From JBGSTR01 sp963707135 (GTDB lineage Bacteria > Pseudomonadota > Gammaproteobacteria > Chromatiales > Chromatiaceae), in assembly GCA_963707135.1 (NCBI GenBank), contig CAVPOY010000024.1, positions 417,055-481,054 of the forward strand: a stretch of DNA of 64,000 nucleotides, in the 5' to 3' direction. The notes under the pieces were generated by a model. That model searched no databases. It saw only the letters and a list, made by a program, of their open reading frames with translations, and had not been told where the DNA came from. The position numbers and the translations under genes are program-made. Positions 22,135-31,809 of this stretch are shown here, one piece after another. Each line of letters starts with the position of its first letter. Position 1 is the first letter of the stretch.

Positions 22135-22163
22135 GCCAAGGCCCCTCGGGCCTTGGCTTTTTT
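22135..22163 (+). terminator. Rho-independent terminator
   Basis: GCCAAGGCC pairs exactly with GGCCTTGGC across a 5-base loop, followed immediately by six T. It ends the Gly/Tyr-rich gene. A second, weaker hairpin (GGCCCT/AGGGCC) at 22263-22278 lies between it and the end of tonB. Confidence 0.9.
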
Positions 22164-22289
22164 CTGGAAACTTACGGGACGTTCCGAAGCCAGCCCTCGG
22201 GCAGCCGATTCGCGCGAGTCGGCAACCACACGGGAAGACGGACCTACCCCGAAAATTGACTTGGCCCTGAATAAGGGCCCTGTTTCCGG

Positions 22290-23147
22290 TCATTTCAGCG
22301 AGAACTTGATCGGCACCCGCACCGACCAGCGGCTCCGTCCGAGCGCGGCCGGAATCGGTTTGAACTTGTTGAGCCTATTCAGCGTTTCTACCGCGGCCTT
22401 GTCCAGGGCGCTCGACCCCGAGCTCTTGTCCACCCGCGCCCCGCTGATGCGGCCATTCCCCTCGATGACGAAGTAGACGACCACGGTGCCCGTCTCGCCC
22501 TGGCGTTTCGCCCGCGTCGGATAGCGCCGATTCCTGGCGATCGCAGCCCTGAGTTCGCTCAAATAGCGCGCCTCCAGGGCTTTCGAGCCGGCGCTGGGCT
22601 TCGTCGACTTGGCGATCGACGATGGCCCCCGGCTGCCAGACCGAACCGCGGGCGCGGGGCCTGCCGCCTTAGGCTTCGCGGCCGCTTTCGGTGCCGGGGC
22701 GGGCGTTGGCTTTGCCCTGGTCTCCGGTTTCGATTTGGGCTTGGGCTTGGGCTTGGGCTTGGGTTCCGGTTTCGGTTCCGGTTTCGGTTTCGGCGCAGGC
22801 TGTGGTTTAACCTCGGGCTCGGGCTCCGGTTCGGGCTCGGGCGGTTCGGGCTCTGGTGGCGGTTCGGGCTCTGGTGGCGGTTCGGGCTCCGGCACGGGCG
22901 CTGGTTGGGGATCCGGCTGGGGCTCTGGTTCCGGCGCGGGCTCCGGCTCGATCACCGGCTCCGCCGCTGCCGACCCTATCTCCTCGACGACCTCGAACAT
23001 GGCGAGGCTCACCTCCACGAGGTGTTCGTCGCCGCCTTCAGCCACCGTCTCGTCGAGGAGCCACAAGGTCCCGACCCCGATACCGACATGGATCAGGGCG
23101 GAGATGCAGAAACCCAGCAACCCGCTCCGGCGGCCCGTCGACCTCAT
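22290..23147 (-). CDS. tonB: TonB energy-transducing protein
   Basis: A 285-residue protein: a cytoplasmic tip and one membrane anchor (SGLLGFCISALIHVGIGVGTLWLL), a long Pro-Glu then Pro-Lys linker (about residues 70-160), and the globular C-terminal domain YLSELRAAIARNRRYPTRAKRQGETGTVVVYF to the end. The linker spans the periplasm; the C-terminus binds TonB boxes of outer-membrane receptors. The ATG at 23147 overlaps the exbD stop (ATGA). A long frame continues upstream in other-frame exbD sequence and is not coding. Confidence 0.93.
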   Translation of the reverse strand: MRSTGRRSGLLGFCISALIHVGIGVGTLWLLDETVAEGGDEHLVEVSLAMFEVVEEIGSAAAEPVIEPEPAPEPEPQPDPQPAPVPEPEPPPEPEPPPEPEPPEPEPEPEPEVKPQPAPKPKPEPKPEPKPKPKPKPKSKPETRAKPTPAPAPKAAAKPKAAGPAPAVRSGSRGPSSIAKSTKPSAGSKALEARYLSELRAAIARNRRYPTRAKRQGETGTVVVYFVIEGNGRISGARVDKSSGSSALDKAAVETLNRLNKFKPIPAALGRSRWSVRVPIKFSLK

Positions 23148-23524
23148 GAGCCAGTATGTCGGGTCAGAATCGTCAGCTTGTCCATCCCCCGGGCCTTCAA
23201 GAGATCCACGACCGCCACGAAACCCGCGAATCGCGATTCCGCATCCACACGCAGGACGATCGGCGTCTCGGGCTCGAGCCCGGCGAGGCGGGCCTCGAGC
23301 TCCGCCAGCGTCGTGGGCTCGGCGCCAAGAAAGACCTGCCCGTCCTTGTCGACGGCGAGCTCGACCCGCTCGGCATTCTGCGGCGCTTCCTGGGACGCCG
23401 CCTCCGGCAGCCGGATCTCCAAACGGCCCTCGACGATAAAGGTGGCCGTGGTCAGCACGATCGCGAGCAAGACCAGCATGATGTCGATGAAGGGGATGAC
23501 GTTGATGCCGTCGATGCGCTTCAT
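23144..23524 (-). CDS. exbD: Biopolymer transport protein ExbD
   Basis: A 126-residue single-span inner-membrane protein. MKRIDGINVIPFIDIMLVLLAIVLTTATF holds the membrane helix with the proton-coupling Asp (FIDIMLVLL), and the periplasmic part ends ARGMDKLTILT. It works with ExbB to energise TonB. The genes exbB, exbD and tonB overlap by four bases each, so they are translationally coupled. Confidence 0.93.
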   Translation of the reverse strand: MKRIDGINVIPFIDIMLVLLAIVLTTATFIVEGRLEIRLPEAASQEAPQNAERVELAVDKDGQVFLGAEPTTLAELEARLAGLEPETPIVLRVDAESRFAGFVAVVDLLKARGMDKLTILTRHTGS

Positions 23525-23946
23525 CGGGCCCGCCCCCCCTTCCAGCGGACCTTGAGCAGCTCGACCCGGCGCAGCAGCGCGTTGTAGAAGACGATCGAGG
23601 GTATCGCAACGAGCAGTCCGAGCGCTGTCGCCTTCAACGCGAGGGCCAGCCCCAGCATGATGGTCGTCGTCTCGATGGACCCGGACTGGCCCATGTCGAA
23701 GAACGCGATGAGTATGCCCAGAACCGTGCCGAGCAGACCCACATAGGGCGCGTTGGACCCGATGGTCGCGATGGTCGTCAGATTGCGCGTGAGGTCGACC
23801 TCCAGCTCATCGGGGTCGGTGAAGCCGCTCAGGTCGACGCGGGCGAAGTACAGGTAGCGCTCGATGACCAGCCAAACCATCAGGAAGCTCATGAAGCCGA
23901 GAACCCCAATTACGGCCGTGTCGAGATAGTCTCTGAACAGATCCAA
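23521..23946 (-). CDS. exbB: TonB-system energiser ExbB (short form)
   Basis: A 141-residue MotA/TolQ/ExbB-family protein with three membrane segments. IGSNAPYVGLLGTVLGILIAFFDMG and the final ALKATALGLLVAIPSIVFYN block are the family signature. The start is TTG at 23946, eight bases after GGAG; no in-frame ATG sits nearby. It is shorter than E. coli ExbB (244) because the large cytoplasmic loop is reduced, as in other short forms. Confidence 0.9.
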   Translation of the reverse strand: MDLFRDYLDTAVIGVLGFMSFLMVWLVIERYLYFARVDLSGFTDPDELEVDLTRNLTTIATIGSNAPYVGLLGTVLGILIAFFDMGQSGSIETTTIMLGLALALKATALGLLVAIPSIVFYNALLRRVELLKVRWKGGRAR

Positions 23947-24500
23947 TATGAAAGCTCCTTACGCCGGAATGTCATCTGTTAGTTAACAAGGGCCACCCAT
24001 TCGCGCACGGATGACTCGCGAGCAGCATGTCACGCGGCAAAGAGAGGGCAGGCCGTAGGGTGGCAGAGTGTAGTAGGGAAACGCGGGAATTTCACGGGTT
24101 GGGCACGGGGACCCGCTGGGCGGCGGGCATGTCAAGGAGCGGCACCGCGGCACCGTGGCAAGCCGAAGACGCGCGTTTGCGGCCGGCTCTGCTTCGCGCC
24201 GCGGCCACGGCGTCCCCCGCTCCGTCGGCCAGGGAGCAGGACAAGAAGGTGCCCGGCGATTGCTGTTGCGTGCGCGGGACAGGTCCAATGGGCAACAACC
24301 GCGTCCAACGTGACTCCGGGAGACTCAGGCGAGATCGCCCCAACGACCCATGTCGCGCGTATTGCCTTGTAATATGAGCGATATGCCGCGCTTTTATTTG
24401 ACGAAAATCAGGGAAAGTCGAGATTTCTCCGATGCCCTTGCAACCGGGGATAGACTCCGGACGCATATTCATTTTTACAACAGTTGCGGGGGCAGATGAG
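23947..24500. other. Divergent control region between exbB and the TonB receptor
   Basis: About 550 bases, GC-rich in the middle and AT-richer near 24360-24480. It must carry promoters for both exbBD-tonB (leftward) and the receptor (rightward). A TTGACG at 24398 could be a -35 for the receptor, but no good -10 follows. I saw no Fur-like 19-base dyad and no convincing cobalamin riboswitch. Confidence 0.4.
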
Positions 24501-26830
24501 GTGGCAAGACGACGATTGTTTCTCGCGATGCTGGGGGTGTTCGGGGCCTGGGGCGCGGCGGCGGAGGAGACCGGAACCCTGTTGCCGGAGGTGGAGGTCA
24601 CCGCGGATCAGGATCTGCCGCTCAGTGTAAGCACCACGACCCTGAACGACGCCGAGATTGCCCCCAAGCGCGCCCGCACCAGCGACACCGCCAGCCTGCT
24701 CACCGACATCCCCGGAGTAAGCGTCTATGGCGCCGGCGGTGTCTCGAGCCTGCCGGCGATCCGCGGCCTGGCGGACGACCGCCTGCGCACCAAGGTGGAC
24801 GGCATGGACCTCGTCGCGGCCTGTCCCAACCACATGAACGCTCCGCTCTCCTACATCGATCCCACGGCGGTGGAAAACGTGCGGGTCTACCCCGGCGTGA
24901 CCCCGGTTAGCGTGGGCGGCGACAGCATCGGCGGCAGTATCCTGGTGCAGTCCGCGGCCCCCTCCTTCGCCGACCCAGGCGGGCGCCTGGCGAAGGGCGA
25001 GGCCGGCGCGTTTTACCGCAGCAACGGCGACAGCTGGGGTGGCAATCTCTCCGGCACCTACGCAACCGAGTCCGTGAGCCTCAACTATACCGGCGCCTAC
25101 ACCCAGTCCGACAACTACAGGGCCGGCGGCGATTTCAAGGACTACATCTTCACCGGACGGGAGGGTCACACGCTCGATCCCGGACGAGGTGGGCTCCACC
25201 GCCTACCAGGCCAACAACCAGGCGATCAAGCTCGGTTGGACGAACGGTGGCCACCTGGTGGACTTCACGTACGGCTACCAGCACATCCCGTACGAGGCCT
25301 TTCCGAATCAACGCATGGATATGACGGACAACCGCAGCGACCAGTTCAATCTGGGCTACACCGGCGACCAGAGCTGGGGCACGCTGAAGGCGCGGGTCTA
25401 CTACGAGCAAACCCAGCATGAAATGGATTTCGGCGACGACAAACGGTACTGGTACGGGGGCGCCTCGGGCGGCTCAATGGCGGTCAATGGCAAGCCATGC
25501 TCGCCGATCTCCGGGGGCATGAAAGGTTGCGCCGCCGGCATGCCGATGGACACCGAGGGCAAGAATACCGGATTCAACGTCAGCGCCGACATACCCCTGG
25601 CCAGCGGGGACCTGGTGCGCGTCGGCGGCGAGTACCAGAACTACCGCCTGGACGATTGGTGGTCGCCTTCAGGAGCGGGTATGTGGCCCTACACCTTCTG
25701 GAACATCAACGATGGGCAGCGCGACCGCTACGCGCTCTTCGGCGAGTTGGAGATCCGCAAGGAGCGCTGGACCCACATCCTGGGCGTGCGCTTCGAGTCC
25801 GTGGAAATGGATGCGGGCCCCGTGCACGGCTACAACCTCGATACGTACCCCACCGTCGTCCCGAAAACCGATGATGGGGATGATGCCCGACATGAGCAAC
25901 CAAACCCGGGATGCGGCGCTGTTCAACACCCAGTCCCGCGGCAAGACGGACAGCAACTGGGATCTGTCCTGGATCGCGCGCTTTGCGCCGGCAGACACCC
26001 AGACATACGAGCTCGGACTGGCGCAAAAGACCCGCTCGCCGAATCTATACGAGCGCTATGCCTGGTCCACCTGGCAGATGGCGGCCTTCATGAACAACTT
26101 CGTCGGCGACGGAAATGGCTATGTGGGCAACCTGGACCTGGAACCGGAAGTGGCCGGCACCGTGAGCCTCACGGCCGACTGGCATGATGCCCGTGAAGAG
26201 CGATGGGGCCTGAAGGTGACGCCTTACTACACCTACGTGCAGGACTACATCGACGCGGTGCAATGGGACTCCCAGACCAACGCCCCCCGCACCACGCCTG
26301 TCGTCGACGACTTCACGGTGCTCAAGTTTTTCAATCAGTCCGCGCGCCTCTACGGCGTGGATCTATCGGCATTCTGGCTGCTTGCACGCGGAACCGGCAT
26401 TGGCGACCTGACGACCCGGCTCGCGGCGAGCTATGCCAAGGGCGAGAACGAGGATACCGGCGACCACCTCTACAACATCATGCCCCTGAACGCCAAGCTG
26501 GCCATTTCGCAAACGTTGGGTCCCTGGACAAATACCCTCGAAGGCGAATTCGTGGCGACGAAGGATGACGTGTCCCAGGTGCGCAACGAGATGAAGACCG
26601 TGGGCTATGGGCTCGCTCATCTGCGCAGCCGCTACGAGAAAAAGACCTGGAGCCTGGAGCTCGGTGTCGAGAATCTGTTCGATCGATTCTATGACCTGCC
26701 CCTGGGTGGCGCCTATGTCGGCCAGGGTACGACCATGACCATCCCGCCGGAGCCCAACCAGCCCCAGTGGGGCACGCCGGTGCCGGGTCCCGGCCGTTCA
26801 ATCTATGCCGCGGTCAACCTAAAGTTCTGA
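24501..26830 (+). pseudogene. TonB-dependent receptor (copper-receptor-like), two frameshifts
   Basis: GTG 24501 starts a signal peptide (ARRRLFLAMLGVFGAWGAAA). A plug domain follows, with LLPEVEVTA near the TonB box, LLTDIPGVSVYGAGG, MDLVAACPNHMNAPLSYIDP and VSVGGDSIGGSI. The last two blocks recall OprC/NosA-type copper receptors. The frame changes by +1 at about 25170-25183 and again at the AAAA run near 25865. Barrel strands continue to the end (IYAAVNLKF, terminal Phe). The loops contain Met/Cys-rich stretches (ISGGMKGCAAGMPMD; MMGMMPDMSN). Removing two bases would give about 775 residues. Both changes are insertions at short repeats, so sequence error is possible. Confidence 0.8.
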
Positions 26831-27143
26831 CGCCTCGACACGCCGCTCGATCGGCAGGGACACCGCGAGATCGCGTCGGCCGCCGCAGGCTCAGGGATAG
26901 AGCCTGCCGCACCGGCAACCTTCCAAAAAGATCCTAATGGCACCGACTTTGGCTTTTTCGCTCCGTTGATCCTTCGGTTAGCTCACGCGCTCACGGCCGT
27001 CGGCGCGACTTCTCGGGGCGACCGTGCACACGCAACTCCTTACTCGCTAAGGCTCCCGGCCTGGTCATGAGCCCGAGCAAGGCCAAGGGCCAGGCATTGG
27101 CCTCCTTCGGTTGCGAAGAGCAACCTAGGTGAAGGGGGCGGAG
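26831..27143. other. Intergenic region with a strong hairpin
   Basis: GCAGGCTC at 26885 pairs perfectly with GAGCCTGC ending at 26907 across a 7-base loop, 55 bases after the receptor stop. No T-run follows, so it may stabilise the 3' end rather than terminate. Nothing else in the gap looks functional to me. Confidence 0.45.
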
Positions 27144-27545
27144 TCAGTCCTGCACGTACGGGTCAGCCAGATCAGCGCCACGGCGCTCCAGCAACTCACG
27201 CAGAATGGACCGATGGCAGCGCGACTCGTCCGCGCAGTAGCATCCCACGGCGAAGTTGGTTTGATGCGACAAGGCGGCCAGCAGATCCAGCTCGCGGCGT
27301 GCCTCCGGCATATTCATCTCTGCCAGAAATCGCCGCCTGAACATTCTCCAGGTCTGCTCGTCCCTGGGGTCGTGCTGCTTCAACAGCGCTTCGCTCGGTG
27401 CGAGATTCGGAAACCAGACGTCGTAGATGTTCCGGCTGCGGTACTCCGCCTTCGGAACGCCGCGCGGGGGACGTCGGACGGTCCCGATACGCAGACCCTC
27501 CGTCTCCAGCCGGGGACTGCCGAGCCTTACTATGCGGATTGTCAT
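27144..27545 (-). CDS. DUF488 family protein
   Basis: A 133-residue protein from MTIRIVRLGSPRLETEGLRIG, with RRPPRGVPKAEYRSRNIYDVWFPNLAPS in the middle. The C-terminal block includes NFAVGCYCADESRCHRSILRELLERRGA, where the Cys-x-Cys...Cys-His cluster is the conserved DUF488 feature. The family is small and cytoplasmic and has no assigned reaction. The start at 27545 is chosen because conserved sequence begins there; the longer upstream frame is Arg-rich and random-looking. It is divergent from ferritin. Confidence 0.8.
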   Translation of the reverse strand: MTIRIVRLGSPRLETEGLRIGTVRRPPRGVPKAEYRSRNIYDVWFPNLAPSEALLKQHDPRDEQTWRMFRRRFLAEMNMPEARRELDLLAALSHQTNFAVGCYCADESRCHRSILRELLERRGADLADPYVQD

Positions 27546-27844
27546 GTCGGGGACTCCGGCGTGAAAAAAAGGAAGCCGCTTCCGGGTCGCGGAGCACCGC
27601 CCCGGGGCCAGTGCATCCTGTATCGGCCATCGGCATAGGTCATCGCGACGGGCGCGGCGTTTCAGACTCCGTTCCCCGCCTGCAGGGCGGAATTCGGGTG
27701 TTATCCCAGCGCGCCGACCGAGCTGCGCACTTGAAAAACTGTATCCGATAGTCAAGCTAGGAGGTTGGCGACGGCGAAATGCTGGCGAGCGCGTCGACAT
27801 GGTTCCTGATTGCGCTACCCAACCCCCACGAAGGTGACCCACCG

Positions 27845-28381
27845 ATGATTTCGAACGAGACGGCAGAACGCATCAGCGGGCAGATCAACCGCGAGCTCTA
27901 TTCCGCTTACTTCTACCTCGGTCTCTCGGCACAGGCCGAGGCCATGAACCTGAAGGGTACCGCGGCCTGGTTCATGGCCAAGCACGACGAGGAAACGGCC
28001 CATGCGATGAAGTTCTATCACTATCTGATCGACCAGGACGCCGCCATCGCGCTGACGGACATCGCGGCTCCGCCTGCCGAAAACGACGGCGTGGTGGGAA
28101 TGTTCGAGCGAACCCTCGCTCACGAGCGCGAGGTCACTGCCGCGATCAACGAGCTGGTCGACCATGCCCTGTCGGCGAAGGACCACGCGACGAATATCTT
28201 TCTGCAGTGGTTCGTAACCGAGCAGATCGAGGAGGAGGCGACCTTGAACGACATTCTCGGGCGGCTGCGCGTGTTCGGCGATCAGGGGCAGGGGTTGCTG
28301 TTGATCGACAACGAGTTGGCGGCGCTGGCAAAGCAGATGGCGCAGGCGCCAGCAACGCCGTCGGCCACCGCTGGCATGTAG
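27845..28381 (+). CDS. Bacterial ferritin (FtnA-like)
   Basis: A 178-residue iron-storage protein. INRELYSAYFYLGLSAQAE and FMAKHDEETAHAMKFYHYL carry the ferroxidase Glu and His ligands, and FLQWFVTEQIEEEATLNDIL holds the second set. It is closer to non-haem ferritin than to bacterioferritin because the haem Met region is absent. Start at ATG 27845; an in-frame upstream ATG would add residues unlike any ferritin. It stores iron as ferric mineral in the cytoplasm. Confidence 0.93.
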   Translation: MISNETAERISGQINRELYSAYFYLGLSAQAEAMNLKGTAAWFMAKHDEETAHAMKFYHYLIDQDAAIALTDIAAPPAENDGVVGMFERTLAHEREVTAAINELVDHALSAKDHATNIFLQWFVTEQIEEEATLNDILGRLRVFGDQGQGLLLIDNELAALAKQMAQAPATPSATAGM

Positions 28382-28646
28382 CGACAACCCGGATTCCGGA
28401 GGACTGCCCTCAGAGGAAGACGGCCAGCGCCCAAAAACGTCCGAGGCGCTGACCTTTCATCGCGGCCAGACCGGGACATCTGTACTCGGCGGCCTCTGCC
28501 GACGAAACCGGCTCCCCTGCCGGAGGCAACGGTGCGAGGGCCACGGCAGTCCGAAGCCATGTCCAGCAGGCCGGGCGGGGGCGCGAACCTGAGCACGACA
28601 GCGAGATTACTTCGGAAGCGCGCGTGAACGGGAAGACTCGCGCGGC

Positions 28647-29597
28647 TCAGAATCGGATGGACAGCCCCAGCGCGAGATTATCCGTATCGGATCCAATCGC
28701 GGTCTGGGCGCGATTGGCGACGTAAGCGATCTGGGCGCTCAATTGGCGGTTGATCGCCCAACCTGCGGAGATGCCGTAGAGGAGGTCCTCTCGATAGTCG
28801 GCTTTCACCGCACCGTCGATCGTGGATCTACCGCCCCAATCGTAGGCGGCGCCGAGCGATACCCACCAGCCGCGCGGGACGCTATAGACTGTATGTGACT
28901 GGAGCAGCAGGATCGGGTCCTGCTCCCGGGTTTGAGTCACCAGGAAGTCGTGGTTGTCGGTGAAGAAGGAGGCCGAACCGGTAAGCTCGTATGACCAGGG
29001 TCCACGGGTATGGACCACCCCGAGCTGGGGCTGAATGGCAAAGCGGTTCTGCCCGAGGTTGAGCAGCTTGTCCTCCAAGTACTCCCCGAGCGGCAGGGTC
29101 ACCGCCAGCGCCGCCCCGACGACGGTATTGACTGGGCGGGCAGCCCGATAGACGGCGAACTCCTTGCCTCCGAGGGCTGGCGCTCCGATCAGATCCACGG
29201 CCAGCCGAAGGCGAGGGTCCGCCGGCCCGCGCCGATCCACCGTGCGCGGCTGCCCATCCAGCAGGCCCTCCCAGCGGGCGTGCTGATGGGGCAGCCGGGC
29301 TTCGACACGCGCGCTGCGCCCCGCCAGATCAAATGCATGGACAATGGACGCGACCGTGGTCGTAACCTCCACCGTGGCGTCCTCGACCTTGAGCACCGGA
29401 TCGAACGCGACGTCCCCCTGCCCCCGGACCACCCCGACACCGGCCACCGTGGTGCCGACGGGCAGCGGCGTCCAACGTCGGGGCTCGATGTCCTCAGCGG
29501 ACAGCCCCCCGGTGAGCAACAGCAGCAAGGGGACCGCCAGCCGGTTACAGGACCTGGCGGCGCCTCGGGTCGAAGGCACGATTGGCATGATGGCCAC
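28647..29597 (-). CDS. Outer-membrane transporter-like protein (phenol_MetA_deg type)
   Basis: A 316-residue protein with a signal peptide (CNRLAVPLLLLLTGGLSA), then EPRRWTPLPVGTTVAGVGV and alternating beta strands to the end (DTDNLALGLSIRF, terminal Phe). Internal strings such as PVNTVVGAALAVTLPLGEYLEDKLLNLGQNRF match the transporter family often labelled 'phenol MetA degradation'. Substrate unknown. It lies just downstream of the decayed carbonic anhydrase on the same strand. Confidence 0.75.
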   Translation of the reverse strand: MAIMPIVPSTRGAARSCNRLAVPLLLLLTGGLSAEDIEPRRWTPLPVGTTVAGVGVVRGQGDVAFDPVLKVEDATVEVTTTVASIVHAFDLAGRSARVEARLPHQHARWEGLLDGQPRTVDRRGPADPRLRLAVDLIGAPALGGKEFAVYRAARPVNTVVGAALAVTLPLGEYLEDKLLNLGQNRFAIQPQLGVVHTRGPWSYELTGSASFFTDNHDFLVTQTREQDPILLLQSHTVYSVPRGWWVSLGAAYDWGGRSTIDGAVKADYREDLLYGISAGWAINRQLSAQIAYVANRAQTAIGSDTDNLALGLSIRF

Positions 29598-29643
29598 CCT
29601 CAGTCGAGATCTCCGGAACCAATCCTCTGGAGATCCGCTTCGC

Positions 29644-30215
29644 CTACTGCAACACCGGCCGCGCGTTCACCGGCTGCAGCGGACCATTGTTCGGGTGGTG
29701 CATCACGTGCGCAAACCGCCCGATCTGGTCTTTCGGAGGCCGAGACCGGTTCCTTCATCACCAGCCACCAAACGTCTTCGGAGCAAGACGGCGTGGTGAG
29801 TGATCCATTGAAACGATAGTGATCGCGGTTCGCCGGCAAGAGGGACCCCGCTGCGACGGCCTCCGGGAGCGGATGCTTGTCCCCTCGTTTTCAGGCGTCT
29901 TTTCCCAAGCCTCCTCCAAGGCCTTGTTCGGCGCCCCTCGTCGATCATCACGGCGTCGACGGCGAGATTGCCATCCTTGTCTGCACGCACGAGTTGCGCC
30001 TCCATAGGATAGGACTTGCCCTTGATGTGATTCTCGCTGGGGGCGTGGAAGTGGAACTGCTTTAGCTCGAACAGGTGCCCGTCCACCTCGATCCTGCTGC
30101 CCGGCCGCATAGTTCACCTGCACCGGGTGACCGTTGCTGAGGATCTCGGCACCCCCAGCCTGATAGGCGAACTGGAACGGCTTGAGATCGGCCTCCACGA
30201 ACCCCGTGGTCAGCA
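29644..30215 (-). pseudogene. Alpha-carbonic anhydrase, decayed
   Basis: Pieces of one alpha-class enzyme appear in three frames. FVEADLKPFQFAYQAGGAEI is followed by a frame change near 30105. FELKQFHFHAPSENHIKGK comes next, with the zinc histidines in HFHAPSENH. Then LNGSLTTPSC-like sequence (FNGSLTTPSCSEDVWWLVMKEP) is in another frame, and the last 25 residues, including RFAHVMHHPNNGPLQPVNARP, are in a further frame ending at 29644. The first 60 or so residues of the family are missing. The combination points to real decay rather than one sequencing slip. Confidence 0.75.
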
Positions 30216-30680
30216 ATCTCCTCAAGGTCGAACGTTATTTGGAGACGTCTGGCGTCCCAGAACCCGTGAAAGGTGGCTGCTCAGACTGAACTCTTGGGGG
30301 CAGGGCTCGAGTCGTCGCGCCCAAGGTCACGGAATCTGAACCCCGCTAACTCCCCGTGCCCGCACGCTGCCAAATATACAGCGGGTATCCAGGCGATCGC
30401 GCTTCTGAGCGGCGTCTTGCTCCTGCTAGGTGAGTCCGCGCGCCGTCGGAAAGTCTAGTTCCGGAAGGTTGAGGGGAGAATCTCCCCGCGGTCGTTCTCG
30501 TTTGCAACTGTGGCTCCGGCCGCGGTAGTTTCAGCTTGCCCAATGTTTTTTCCTGAGTGGCTACCACGGTAGAATTTTCGGCCGTACGGGTACGGTGGGT
30601 GGTCGCCCTTGTTTGTTCACCTCGAGATGCGGCTAACTGAGGCTTTACAGGATCTGGCCGTCCGAGGCGCCCGCTTGGGG
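30216..30680. other. Region without a recognisable gene
   Basis: About 460 bases between the carbonic anhydrase remnant and the exosortase remnant. No family-like translation, hairpin or repeat seen. It may be the debris left by past deletions. Confidence 0.35.
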
Positions 30681-31664
30681 GCCTTTCCTTACCTTATTCA
30701 ACGAGGCTTACCATCGCAAGGCCGCGGTAATTTTCGGAGGCGCTCTTCTCATCGGGCGAGCACCAATTTCAGCCCGAGCCTCAGGCTACTCAGCAGCCAA
30801 TCGCTTACGTTTGGTGGACGTGGGCGGCGCTGCATGGCCTTGCACTCGCCGCTTTTGTGCTTCTGACTTGGCTTGGATTCGGCGGTGCGGGCGACGCCCC
30901 CGCGTTTTCGGGTTACTGGCTGGGCGCATGGATAGCAGCAGGAACCGCGACGTTCGTCTTTTGGCTTCTGATACTCGCGCCGGCCGTCGCGTGGTGGCGC
31001 GTTCTGCGAGCACAGAAACGCCATCTGGCGTTAGGTTTTTCGGTCGGAGCGGCCGTTTGGCTGGGCGGACTTCTAACGCAGGATCTATGGAAACCCCTCG
31101 CGGCCGGCACGCTGCGGTTGAGCGCTCTGCTACTCTCTAGTCTCTACCCTGAGCTCTCGTAGGACCCCGTGCGCGGGATCGTTGGGACCAACGCCTATCT
31201 CGTGCAAATCATGCCCGTGTGCTCAGGGTACGACGGCATTGCGCTCGCGACCCTGTTCGTTGCCTTGTATTTATGGATCTTTCGAAAAGATCTCCGCTTC
31301 CCCAAGGCGTTCATCCTTTTTCCGATTGGCATCTTCAGCATTTGGGTCGCCAACGTACTGCGCGTAACCGCTACCCCTCGCGGAAGAGCTGGCCTTCCGG
31401 GGCTACCTGATCCGCAAGCTCGTTGCCAGCAACTTCGAACGTGTACGACCGGGCGAATTTACTTGGTTTTCGTTCGCGACCTCATCGCTACTTTTTGGTC
31501 TCCTGCACCAACATCTGGTGGCAGGGGTAATTGCTGGAGCTTGCTATGCCCTTGCGCTTTACCGTCGGGGTCATGTAGGCGATGCGATTGTTGCTCACAT
31601 GACTACCAACGCGCTGATTGCGATCGCAGTTCTCGCGGCCGGCAATTGGGGACTATGGAGTTAG
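30680..31664 (+). pseudogene. Exosortase E / CPBP-protease fusion, decayed
   Basis: N-terminal membrane segments (for example TWAALHGLALAAFVLLTWLGF) lead to SLYPELS, then an in-frame TAG at 31160. The same frame resumes with GIVGTNAYLVQIMPVCSGYDG, containing the exosortase Cys, and WVANVLRV with the Arg. The exosortase block with the catalytic His is missing, and the frame changes near 31370. What follows is LAEELAFRGYLIRKL with the EExxxR motif of CPBP/CAAX proteases, ending at 31664 (VAHMTTNALIAIAVL). This domain order is that of exosortase E of the VPEID-CTERM system. The gene cannot make an active product. The 5' boundary is approximate. Confidence 0.7.
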
Positions 31665-31809
31665 AGAAATTGCAGCTGATCGCCAATCCCAGAGAAAGCA
31701 TGCCGTTTGCTTGATGATCAAATTAAGAGTATTGGGATCTGCCAGGCGAAACGGGTTCTGCCAGCAGATTGGTACACGAGATCTTTTTTTGCTTTGAGAG
31801 AGCGTCGCG

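Noticed and set aside
22730..22960. Tandem short repeats that resemble a CRISPR or VNTR
   Set aside because: They encode the Pro-rich linker of TonB in frame; there are no unique spacers.
24070..24260. Possible cobalamin riboswitch upstream of the TonB receptor (AGGGAA, GGTGCC and CCCGC-like pieces)
   Set aside because: The pieces are in the wrong order and the conserved B12 box (GCCACTG) and GGTG core are missing.
31700..31800. Possible terminator after the exosortase remnant (ATCTGC ... GCAGAT, then a run of T at 31784)
   Set aside because: The stem is only six pairs with a large loop, and the T-run is too far from it.
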